The translations under genes were made by a program, and so were the position numbers. Source: Glycine soja (Eukaryota > Streptophyta > Magnoliopsida > Fabales > Fabaceae). From it: 64,000 nucleotides of DNA. Below the pieces are notes generated by a model that saw nothing but the letters and a program-made list of their open reading frames with translations, had not been told where the DNA came from and did no database searches. Below, one piece after another: positions 47,182-57,904 of this stretch. Position 1 is the first letter of the stretch, and each line of letters opens with the position of its first letter. Location of the stretch: NCBI RefSeq assembly GCF_004193775.1, contig NC_041011.1, positions 11,063,656-11,127,655 of the forward strand, given 5' to 3'.

Positions 47182-48583
47182 CTTAGGGAGTTTTCTTTTT
47201 ATGTCTCCTTCTTTACTTTTGATGCACTTGTCCAATTTTTTTGATTTATCTGATTGCTTTGAATCTTGTGATAGTGCCACATTGAGGACAATGTGTTGTT
47301 TAGGTGTGGGGGGGGGGGGGGAGATTGTTCTTTGTTTGGGTTTTTCTAGGTTAAATTTGTTATGTTGGTTTTGTGTTTTGTGTACAACATTGCATATCTC
47401 TCTTTGAATTCTCAGTTATGCATAGGTAATGGGTAATTGTTTTTGAAATAGGAGTTTATTGGCATTTTGTGAAATGAAATCCTTGAAAGTGATAAATTTA
47501 CCATTGGTGAGATTTTGAGCCATCATTGTTTATTTTATTCGGTGTGCTTTGCCCCATTGATTGCTTGCACAATAGCCTTGGCTTGACTCTTTTTGATACT
47601 TCTTGGTTCACATGCATGTTGGGAGATGATTTAGGCATTTTATTCTTATAAGCCTCTAGCCAAATGAGCCTACCTTGAATTAATTCCTTTGATAGCCCTT
47701 TTGAGCCTATGTTTCCCTTTCCTTGTTTTGAAGCTCACTACAAGCCTTAAGTGAAAAACCATGATATCACCTTACCCTTAAGGAATTTTGGAGCTTTGGA
47801 ATTGTTTTGGGAATAAGTGTGTGTGTGGGGCGGGGGGGGGGGGGGGGGTATGTTTCATTGGAAGATATGATTTTTGGCCATGCTTGATGTATATATATAT
47901 TGCCTAATTTTTGCTTTAATCTTCAAAAATTCAAAATACTTTCAATTGCTGCAAATTCGTAATGTTCCAAAAAAAAAAAAGTGAAGTTGAATAAATAAGG
48001 TCTTGTTTTGAGGACTTGATTTGGTTTGAAGCCTTGGTTGATTTTGTTGATATTAGAGGTTTTGGGTTTAATACTTTTGCTTAATTTCCACTTATTCCCC
48101 ATCGCTCCTCTATTCATTTAGGGTTTTAGCTACTTATCCCATACTTCCCTCTACCTTGTCCTTGGCCCCATTACAACCTTTAAAGACCTTTTGATCCTCA
48201 TGGCATGTGTTTGTCAAGTTTGTTTGTCAATTTTAGAATTTTGCCAAGTCTATGTGGTGTTTGTTTTCATGGGTGCTTTGAGAGTAAACAGTAGCCTAGA
48301 CACTTGAGAGATAGAGTGCATATCTTGTGAGGCTATATCACTTATATTTGAGCTGACTGACTACCTGACCATGTTTGAGATGCTTGGATGATTTTCATGA
48401 CTGTCTTGATTCTTTAACTCGTTACATATTGGATATTACCCATTCCTTTCATTCCCTGAGACTCAGTGAGAAATATGTAATTGCTTTGGTGTTTGTTTAT
48501 CTCTCTTTAAATGTCTCTGGATTTGTTCTTTGCTCTGTTTTTAATTTTTCCCAGGAGTGCAAAAAGCTAAATGTGGGGGAATT
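47182..48583 (+). other. Athila 3' untranslated region and polypurine tract
   Basis: No envelope-like ORF found. Two G homopolymers occur: 47308-47321 (14 G) and 47832-47848 (17 G). The phrase attgaggacaatgtg...ggtgtgggg is usual in Athila 3' regions. The polypurine tract is tgtgggggaattt just before the LTR at 48584. Confidence 0.8.
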
Positions 48584-49722
48584 TGATGTGTCATTATTTT
48601 CTCCTATTTCTTAACCCTTTTTGTCACAAATTTAATTACTGATTAACTCTAATTGTCAAATTTATTATTCAGTTTTATCAATTAGGCCCACTTGACTAAT
48701 TTGGTGTTTTTAATTCAATTTCAGGATAATTATAAGTAATTGGGCAGAGCCAGATTGGACTTGAAGAGAGCAGACAATTTTATTAGATTTCATCTAATTT
48801 CATTGTATTGCGTTCAATTTTTATTTCATTTTGGGCCAAAATAATGTAATCATGCCCAGTGACTTTGAGTGACCTTTAAAAACAGCACACCCTTGGGATT
48901 CGAGATTATTCTATTCTTCTTCAGGAGAGAATACCCAAGCTGAGTGCAGAGAGTTTGAGGGTTTTACGTTTTTAGCTTTGTATTACTATTCACGTGAATT
49001 CATTTTTCCATTTTCTGCTTCCAATTGCAATTTCGTTTTTGTTCCTTCTTCTGCCTTTAGTTTCATTTTCATTTTCTTCTTCTAGTTTCATTTTCGTTTT
49101 CTGCTTCTAGTTTCATTTTCATTTTCTGCCTTTAGCTTCACTTGCGTTTTCTGCTTTTGTTGAATTTATGGGAGGCTAAATTTCTAGTGTTGTTTCCTTC
49201 TGAGGATGAAGTATAACTCTCTTTGAGGTTCTGTTTTTAATGTTGCTCTCCTATCGGTTTTCCCTTCACCAATTAACCCACATTCGTTACTGTTAAACTA
49301 TGCATGCTTCGTGTTCAATTAATTGCCTCAGTGCTTAAGTTACGTTTGTGCTTAATGAACAAGGGATTAATTGGTGTATGTGTTGCTTAATCACATATTG
49401 ACAACCCTAAATTGATTTTCGCTTAGTAAATTAAATTAGGGTTGGATTAAGTGGTTAAATGTTAGGGATGAAATCCTCATAACCTAGGATAAAAGAATGG
49501 CTTCTGAATAAAGAGGAACAAACATGTTTTTAATACTGTTAATTTTCTATTCCAGTCTGCTGGTTCTTTAATTCACAAAACAAACAAACCCACCAATTGT
49601 TACTGTTATAGCAAAGCATATTATGAACATTTGGTTAGTCATTGCTCGTTGGGAGACGACCTAGAATCACTTCCTAATTACTGCAATCTAATGTTTATTT
49701 GATTCGGGTACGGCCTCGATCA
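48584..49722 (+). repeat. Athila 3' LTR
   Basis: 1139 bp from TGATGTGTCATT to CGATCA. It is complete, unlike the 5' copy. Repeats of 'tttcattttc-ttctgcttctag' lie at 49040-49160. The following atcta is the right target duplication. Confidence 0.92.
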
Positions 49723-50105
49723 ATCTATGACCTTCTATATTAAGCATTTTGGGTAAACATATATATGTCTATCTTTAGTTGAGTTTTTTTTAGTTACTTT
49801 CTATTCATACTCTCTATCTTATCAACTTCTTTGAAAAAAATAATTTTTAATAATTAATTAAGGAAACTAAATAACAATAGTTTACTAGAGCAGTATTATG
49901 AACACATTCTCTAACACACTCATTCTAACATATTATCTCTAATTAGTTAGAATGTATTGAAAACTATAAATTCAAGAGAGAGAATCATTAAATATGATAT
50001 AGAACACATAAAATTTTGTCATTTCCAATGAATTTTAACCAATAAAAGAGAATGTGTTTACAAAAGAGTGTTTCTAACTTTATTTCTCTTGTTTATTATA
50101 TGTCA
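49723..50105 (-). other. upstream region of second MADS copy, part 3
   Basis: Aligns with about 19986-20300: cttctatat-aa-cattttgggta, gttgagttttttttagttactttc, taataattaattaagg, aaattcaagagagaga-atcatta-atatgat, aattttgtcatttccaatgaa and ccaataaaaga-aatgt. Alignment is lost at about 50105, where an LTR-like sequence begins. Confidence 0.8.
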
Positions 50106-50863
50106 GGTCACTCTCACTAAGTAAAATCATAAGGTGACCAGTCAGGGACACTCTGTTTTGTGCGAATGTTCCAACCGTATGAGATCAACATAGGCTTAAA
50201 AGAGCACTCAAACCAATTGTCTTTACCCCCAAGGCCTAGACTTTGAAGAAGTCATTAGGGTCTCACCTTCCTAATTTAGGTCCAACCTCTAAAACAATTT
50301 TTGCACACAGACACTGCTCATGAATTATACAATACCCATGATCTCACACTCATGTTTCAATCATGTTTAACACATTGCGCTACAATTTAACACTTTAGGT
50401 TCCTCACTAGGAATCCTACATTTTCCCTTTAATAATGCGCACAAACACTTTTCTCAAGGTAAATACCAATCGGGTTATTGTATAATTCACAACTCACAAC
50501 ACAAGTATTATCAGATCAAGTGTTAACCACACACTTATTCACAACCAAATTTCGTGTACACAATTTGATATCTCATAATGTCATATTCCACCATCACTTG
50601 TTTACATGTTTCTAAAAAATTAACACATGTTTCAACTTTACACTTGTACTCAATCTCAAAATTAATATTATAATCTTATTATAACAATTTGTCACGCTTC
50701 ATAATTCATATGCACATCACACAATAATATCTGCATGACGCAAAACACACACACACACACACACACACACATACTCAATCAAAAAGAGTTTCTACAATAG
50801 TTAAATTAAAATTACATCAAAAGGAATTACTACTGGACATTAACTTTACAACTTTCTTTAATT

Positions 50864-50894
<31 letters not shown>

Positions 50895-52254
50895 ACATGT
50901 TGATCATCATCGTGGGAAAATACAAAACAAAGACAATAATTTGCATAAAATAAACAATTAAAGAGAATATTATTTTGAGTACAATTCATGTTAAATAAAA
51001 AAAAAACTCAATTTTTAGGGTTCACACTCAATATAAGAACAAGTTGAAAAATCCGGGATCATAGTTTTACTCGAACAAGTTTTGGGTGTGTGTGGGAAAA
51101 GGAAGATCTCAATTCGAGGGGCATTTCTTCAACCACAGATATTATCTTACAATTCCCATCGGTGAATATGTGTGGATATAAGTTCCTAACACCTTGTTTA
51201 AATTTCATGACAATCCAACGGTTAACAAGTTCAGGATCGTCGTTTTACTAAGACAAGTTTGAGTGTATGTGGGAAAAAGAGAGGGTTTTGGGAGAGGAAG
51301 AAGGAAAAATGAAATTGAGAGGAACAGAAAGCGTAGAGACTATCGTCAGTTTGAAAGATGACATAATATGTCTCTATTTATAGCTAGGGGTGGGAATAGG
51401 TCAGGCAAGGCCAGGCTTTAAAAGGCCTGAGCCTAGCCTGCGATGAATTTTTGAGGCTTGAGCCTGGCCTATAGCCTATCAAAGACTTTTATTTTGGCTC
51501 GGCCTGAGCTTTTTAAAAGTCTGGCTTGGCCTGATAGCCTTTTTAAAAGCCTTCTTCACATTAATATTCATTTGCTCTAGAGTAGTAGGAACTTAATAGG
51601 AAAGTTAAAGGAAAAGGAAACATTAACAGGAATAGGAAAGCCAATAAAAATAATGAGGAATATAAAGGGGCACATGATAAATTGTAATTAAAGTCTTACT
51701 TAATTATATGAATAGAAGTTATGGAGTAGTAATATGTAATCAAAGTCTGCTGGAGTGTAATATTTATATTATTTTTTGGTACCCAAAAAATAATATAAAT
51801 ATATATACATATATATAGGCCAGCCTATCAGGCTTATAAGGCTTTTTAATAAGCCTAAGTCTGATCTATTTAATTTAATAGGCTTTTAAAAAAGTATGAG
51901 TCTAACCTTTTAATTAAATAGGTCAGGTCAGACCAGGCTTTATGTAGGCCAGGTCGTAGGCCCCTGTAGGCCGGCCTAGCCTATTCCCACCCCTATTTAT
52001 AGCTAGGATACTTCAAGCCTATTATTTACTCTATTTTTTTTATTGTTTTTATTATTTTATAAACAAAACTCTATTTTATTTTTTATCAAATAAATAAATA
52101 AAATATCCTTTTATTTTCCTTCAAACCATTGTTTTAATTAATAAATTTATTTTTCCTTATTTATTTAATTACAAAAACCTCATCATTTTTCTAAAATTAT
52201 TTATTTTTAAATAAAAAACCTTTTTAATTTATTTACGAAAAGTGGGGTGTTACA
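50101..52254 (-). mobile_element. probable LTR (minus), carrying a MITE
   Basis: On the minus strand it starts TGTAACACCCC (52254) and may end GACCTGACA (50101). Two copies of 'ggatc-t-gttttact-gaacaag-tt-g-gtgt-tgtgggaaaa' lie at 51050-51110 and 51225-51285. There is no clear target duplication and no internal region, so boundaries are tentative. It includes an (AC)n run at about 50744-50770 and a (TA)n run at about 50868-50893. Confidence 0.5.
51385..51995. mobile_element. hAT-type MITE, TSD tttatagc
   Basis: 611 bp with terminal inverted repeats TAGGGGTGGGAATAGG / CCTATTCCCACCCCTA, flanked by a perfect 8-bp duplication tttatagc (51377-51384 and 51996-52003). Eight-bp duplications and TAGGGGTG-like ends fit hAT elements. 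The interior is rich in 'aggcctgagcctagcct' motifs and has no ORF. Confidence 0.9.
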
Positions 52255-52430
52255 ATTTGGACCTTTCCAATGAGCTCAAAGATCAAGTGTTTGTGGAAAG
52301 ACCAAATTATGCCTTTTTCATTAATATTACCTATGAAAAGATTTCCATTTTCCGTTTTAGATTCAAAACAACAAGGAATACAATGGCTAATTGCAAAACT
52401 GTTCCTTTTGCTGAGTCTAAGATAGGTGGC
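52255..52430 (+). pseudogene. possible LINE ORF1 fragment (zinc-knuckle region)
   Basis: The reading LDLSNELKDQVFVERPNYAFFINITYEKISIFRFRFKTTRNTMANCK resembles the stretch around the zinc knuckle of plant LINE ORF1 proteins (YEKLPxFCxxCxxxGHxxxxC), with the Cys and His positions largely lost. Cut at 52431 by the Ogre LTR. Family assignment is tentative. Confidence 0.4.
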
Positions 52431-54072
52431 TGTCATACCCTAATTTCGTCCGGGAACCTTTGCTCGATGACGTGCGACCATTCTTTGGTCCTCGTGAGGT
52501 GCTTGGCACCCATCATTAGGCAATTTGTGAAATTCCAGGACATGCCGAAAAACCAAAAAAATATTGATGCACAATCCGTAAGTTTCCGTGACACACCGGA
52601 AATCAAATGGAAGCATCGTTGCATAATTAAGTGAGGTTCCGTAACATTCCGTAAGTCAAAAAGGGGATGATTATGTAATCCGCAAGGTTCCGTAACATTA
52701 CGGAAAGAAAACAAGTATCGTTACGAAATTCGTAAGTTTCCGTAACTTTACGGAAAAAGAATCACCAAAAAACAGCAGAGGGGGGTGTACTTAGTAAAAA
52801 TGGGGGTGCAAATAGCACCCAGGCCCACTTGGGCCCTCCGGAATATTCCTCCAGAAGGCGGTTGCTTCTGGAGGAAGCAACCCAGCTCGCCTGGGCGAGC
52901 TGGGCGGCAACCACCTCCCCTATTTTGCTATAAATAGGGGAGGAAGTGAAGAAGAAAAGGGTTCAGCCCCTTAGGCACTTCTCTCTCTTTCGAATTTGCT
53001 TGGAAAAATTGTTTCCGTGAAGAAAATCTAAGCCGAGGCGCTTCCGAAACGTTTCCGTAACGTTTTCCGTGAGGAATCTCGCAAAGATTTCAACCGTTCT
53101 TCGACGTTCTTCATTCGTTCTTCGATCTTCAACGGGTAAGTACCTCGAACCAAGCTTTTCGATTCATTCTATGCACCCATGGTGGTCCACATTGTGTTTC
53201 GTGCATTTTTATTCTCGTTTTGTTTACTTTTTATACCCCCTGTTGACGTGCTTAAGCCATTTTACTTAAGTCATTTCTCGCTTAACTTAAAAATAAAATA
53301 AATTTCCACCGAACGTTTGAATTGTATTATCCATTAACTTCGGTTAAAATAAATTCCGACCGTTCGGTCGTGCCGTAACCACGTTGGAAATCAAAAAGAG
53401 GTAAAAAATAATATAATAATCAAAAAGACATCTTTTAGTAAAATAAAGCGGAAAATCAATCGGACGTTTTCTCTTTGGGATTTCTCATTCTTAATCGAAT
53501 TGATTAATAACTAAAGTGAAACTAAAGGCTAAAATCAATTCGCCTAGTCAAGCTCGTACATAAAAATAGGCTTTTTAAGTTTGTCATTTCATTTTCTCAC
53601 TAAGTAAAATGGATCATTTTTAAGGTCCAACGCCTTAAAATGATCACCTCTTAAAGTAAAAAAGAATCACTTGATAAAAAAGAACTACGTAGGTCTGATT
53701 TTCTCATCCCAAATTGAGGAATACGTAGGAGCAAAGGGAAACACCCTTGTCGACCACAAAAAGAGAAAATATAAAAAGGGTATAAAGGATATAGAGACAT
53801 AAAAAGGGAACATAAAAAATCAAAGTCATGTTTGCACATTCGATTAAAGGCTGCCGTCCCTTGGGGCGGACGTGTGGGGTGCTAATACCTTCCCCGTGCG
53901 TAAATACAACTCCCGAACCTTTCACTTAAAAAGTTCGTAGATCGCGTCTTTTCCGGTTTTTCCGACGTTTTCCTCAAATAAACGTTGGTGGCGACTCCGC
54001 GCGTATTCCTTTCGTGGAACACGCATCCCGCGAGTCACGCGTCGCCCTCCCGCCGAAGGGTAGGTTGCGACA
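52431..54072 (+). repeat. Ogre 5' LTR
   Basis: 1642 bp from TGTCATACCC to TTGCGACA. A TATA box TATAAATA is at 52929-52936. Upstream are repeated ttccgtaac motifs, including two perfect hairpins, TTCCGTAA-ca-TTACGGAA (52688-52705) and TTCCGTAA-ct-TTACGGAA (52738-52755). Short ORFs in it are not genes. Confidence 0.88.
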
Positions 54073-54074
54073 GT

Positions 54075-54093
54075 TGGCGACTCCACTGGGGAC
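54075..54093 (+). promoter_or_regulatory. Ogre primer-binding site
   Basis: TGGCGACTCCACTGGGGAC, two bases after the LTR end. Ogre elements are described as using a tRNA-Arg primer; I did not verify complementarity beyond the TGG start. Confidence 0.75.
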
Positions 54094-55083
54094 TGTTTTT
54101 TAGAGAGTTAGGCCATTTAATCTTGTGCAATGTTTTATCATGACTTTCTCCTTTGTTGGTTTCCCTTTATTTGTTTTATGTTCTTGTGTATATAAACTAT
54201 TTGTTGCTTTTAGTGTGTTTTAGAATGTATGCATGAGGTAAATATTTATTCATTTGATGCACACAAACACTAACACTATTTGCACACACTGTGAGTGAAA
54301 AAGGGCCCTATACCCGGGTTCATGGGAACATAAGGAGTGGAGGTGAATCTGTGATCATGCTAGGTCTCCGACTTGCTTGATTACAGTGAACCCTCATCTA
54401 GAGCTTTTCTATTTGAAAACTTATTGTTGCTAGTAGTCCCTGCTGCTGCAATATGTTCTTCGAAGGGGATGATACCTCTAGAAACCATCAAGAGAGATAT
54501 GACTACCTTGGGGATTATTGCTAAAAGCCTAGTTAGTTCTCTCCCTTATAGGTCCCTTAAATAGGGGCACGGAGCAAACACGCTGCGTGCCATTTTTCAC
54601 ACTGCCATGCATAAGTTATCATATACCCTTTTGCTTATATTTGTTTGTGAATATTGTCGTACTATGTACATCCCCGTGTTGTGCCTTTCGCATATGCATC
54701 ATGCGTGGGTTTCGTCTTTGATCCCCTCACTTTAGCAAACCGACGGAGGGTCCGTGTCGCCTTCTTAAAAAACATACGTTGGGTGCCATGCTGCCCAAAC
54801 GTTGTATCCAAGAAGGAAACAATTTCTCGGGCTCCCGTAATCGTAAATTGCATCTGTGTCATATGCATTTCTTCATGCATTCATCCATTCCACCCATGAT
54901 AGATGTAGGAGTTTTGTTTCGCACTAGATTTTATTTCACTTTAGTAAAACATGGGATCAAGTCAAAAGCCTTCGCTTAAAAAGAGGTTCTATCAAGTCAA
55001 AATCAAGAGCTTAGAGGTCACCAGTTTATGAAAGTTGGGGCAATTAATGGGTCAACTTCAACGGCAAGCCTTCCGCAAAGCCT
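54094..55083 (+). other. Ogre 5' leader
   Basis: No gene of note. The block at about 54655-54890 (cgtactatgtacatcc...ctcgggctcccgtaatcgtaaa) is a diverged duplicate of 56860-57040, on the other side of ORF1. Confidence 0.6.
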
Positions 55084-56740
55084 ATGGTAAGCATTTGGGA
55101 CCTAGCTAGGGTAGACGTCTCCATGGAACCAATTGCCTCCCTCGCCCAGTATTATGGTCAGCCGTTGAGGTGCTTCATCTTTGGGGACTTCCAGCTATCA
55201 CCAATGGTGGAAGAATTTGAAGAGATCCTAGGATGTCCTCTAGGGGGAAGGAAACCATACCTCTTCTCAGGGTTCTACCCCTCATTGGCCAGAATTTCTA
55301 AAAAAGTCCAAATCTCGGCGCAGGAATTAGACCGCCAAAGGCAAGTCGAAAATGGGGTGGTCGGAATACCGAGAAAATATTTGGAGGTAAAAGCAAGAAT
55401 CTTGGCAGATAAAGGCGAGTGGACCCCATTCATAGATATTCTCACACTGTTGATTTTCGAGGGAGTCCTCTTTCCAAATGTGGATGGGTTGGTGGACCTG
55501 GCAGCGATCGACGTTTTTCTCGCCTATCATAACCACAAGGAAAGTCCGGTTGTCGCTATGCTAGCCGACCTATACGACGCGTTCGACCGGGGATGTGAAA
55601 GGAGCAGCACAAGAATTGTTTGTTGTGCACTGGCTCTCTATGTGTGGCTGGTTTCACACCTTTTTCTCCAAGAAGGTAGGCCCGTCTATCCGCTACAAGG
55701 TCACCGCTCGTGCGTCGAAAAAGGAAAGGCGAATTGGGACCAACTCTTGGCTAGCATGGAGGGGCGTCTGTTAATTGGTTCCCTCGCTAGAAGGAAGGGA
55801 GAATCAGGATTCTATCTTCATGCGAAGGCTACCCCATGAGAGGAGCGCCATTAGATGAAAGCATCACGCCTTTCATCGCACGGGGTTTTAGTGACCACAA
55901 CGCGAGGGTACTCCAAGGAGTTCGCAAGGCATGGGATGCGGGGTGAAGAAAGAACAGAGAGCTTAGGGGAAGCAGTAATGGGATCATCGGCGGCTATCAT
56001 AAGTGGCTGAGAGTCCGAACACAAGGATTGGATTGGCTCCCAAATCTAAAGACTGTGAGGGACGATGAGGTTAAAGCTTCGGAAGAAAGTGATGAGGTAC
56101 AAGCCCTAAAGGCAGAGCTTGAAAGAGCCCGAGTAGTCGAAGAGAAGTTCAAGTCCAAAGTCTGAAAAGAGTATGATGAACTAAGGGACGTCAATATGGC
56201 CACAGCTGAAGCCTTGGAACGAGAAACCAAGAAAGCCCGAAAGGAAGAACACGTGCAAGCAAAGTTTTGAGGGGCTTTATAGGGCAGCAATAGTAAGCTC
56301 AAGCTCCGAAGAGGTGAAAGGAATCATCACGGGTCAAAGGCATGATCTTGAAGGACGAGCTAAAGGCTTACCTTAGGTCAAAAAGAAATTTGTCCCAACA
56401 GTTAAGCGAGACTGAAGGGAATATGTGGGCCGTCATCGATGAGTGCAAAGAGAAGCTAAATCTAGCGGCGACTCACGAGCAAAGGCTAGAGGATGAGTAC
56501 GCCAAGATATCAGCAGAAAGCGAAGCAAGGGAGAGGGTAATTGATTCATGGCACCAAGAGGCAACAATGTGGATGGACCGATTTGCTCTTACTTTGAACA
56601 GGAGTCAAGAACTTCCCCGATTGCTAGCCAAGGCCAAAGCAATGGCGGACACCTACTCCGCCCCCAAGAAGATCCACGGACTTCTCAGCTATTGTCAACA
56701 TATGATAGACTTAATGGACCATATGATTAGAAACCGCTAG
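55084..56740 (+). pseudogene. Ogre ORF1 (extra ORF upstream of gag), broken
   Basis: The N-terminal frame (55084-55839, 251 codons) reads MVSIWDLARVDVSMEPIASLAQYYGQPLRCFIFGDFQLSPMVEEFEEILGCPLGG..., resembling transposon-associated plant proteins with a 'FGDFxLxPTLEEYExLLGxPL' motif. The rest continues through stops (55839, about 55944, 56163, 56268) into a charged coiled-coil region ending at 56740 (AYLRSKRNLSQQLSETEGN...HMIRNR). Ogre elements are known to have such an ORF1 of unknown function before gag. Not functional here. Confidence 0.75.
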
Positions 56741-57904
56741 GAAGTTTGTATTGTCGCTCAGATCTTGACTAGTTATAACTTTTTGAAAAAAATGAGTTTA
56801 TCCCACGTTTTTACTCCAAAAATTAGTGCGAATCAAGTCACTCCCGCATTTTATCTCTAGCATGCATTGTATGTTGGTCTCGTCCTTTGTCACGGGAAGC
56901 CGGAAGGTCCATATCACCTTCTTAATTGTACACATGGGGCACTGCGCCCCCAAATGCGCAAGTAAGAAGAGATAATTTTTCGGGCTCTCGTGTCCGTAAA
57001 ATGCATTCATATCATGCATCGCATAAGCATCTCTTCATAACATCATAATGAACATATCGTTCCTGCATTTGTCCGTTATCATATTCCAGCCTCACATTTT
57101 GCATAAGTCATGGCATCATCATGCATATGCGTTCAACAAACTTTTTGATCTGCAAAATTGCATACCATTGGTTTTCATGTTTGCTCATCCTTGCGTTTTC
57201 CTCTACAAAACAAAAACAAAAAAGGGGGAAGCGTGAAACTTCACACTACATTCTTAGTTTCATGTGTTAGGCACCACGAGCCAACCATGTTGGGATCATA
57301 AACCCGTTTCACTTAAAAACAAAATAATTGAACATGGTACCTAATGCATGGTTAACTAGGAAATGGTGTTTCTTCGGGCATCTCAATTTCATAATTACAT
57401 TTTCCATGCATAAGCTTAAAGTATGCCCGAGTCATTCATCCCTATGAGATGTTGTTGAAGTATTGGCGATCAGAATTGCCATTCCTTGGATTATAGGGTT
57501 GAACCAAGCTCATGCTTTTACAAAAAGGTTCATCAAGTCAAGTTGAAATATGGAAGTAACCGTCTTGCAAAATTGGGGCAAAAGATGAATCGAGTCACAT
57601 CACTGCTTCGTCTACTGCCAAACATATTTAGGATTATTGATGTCCTTGTTACTTCCAGTTTCACCTTGACAAAGATGTCATGGACCATGTTGAAAATCTA
57701 AATTGATTCAACCCCATATCTTGCGTAAAAATTCGCAATACTTCAACTGTACATCATTCGCATGCATCCATGCTTTTCATTGGTTGCATTGCTCGTTGCA
57801 TTCTTTCCTTGAAAAATAAAATAAAATGAACTTAATCATTGTTATAAAAAAGAAAGGGACACGCTTTACGACGCCCTTACCGAACTCGTGCTAGAGCTAG
57901 AGTA
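56741..57904 (+). other. Ogre spacer between ORF1 and gag
   Basis: Contains the second copy of the leader block (56860-57040: ggtctcgtcctttgtcacgg...tttttcgggctctcgtgtccgtaaaatgcat). Short open frames at 57048 and 57486 show no family resemblance. Confidence 0.55.

Larger units (their letters stand above)
40136..49722 (+). mobile_element. Athila-lineage Ty3-gypsy retrotransposon
   Basis: Truncated 5' LTR at 40136, gag-pro-RT-RNase H-integrase from 41440 to 47181, a 1.4-kb 3' region, polypurine tract and full 3' LTR (48584-49722). LTRs start TGAT and end ATCA. Flanks are atctt and atcta, a near-perfect 5-bp duplication in MADS-upstream sequence. The gag-protease block with IPNKKMEEVDKEILETFRKVEVNIPLLDALKQ is characteristic of Athila elements as I know them. 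No envelope-like ORF found. Confidence 0.92.

Noticed and set aside
55084..55839. Intact host gene
   Set aside because: Position after an Ogre LTR and PBS, continuation through stops into a coiled coil, and gag downstream show it is element ORF1.
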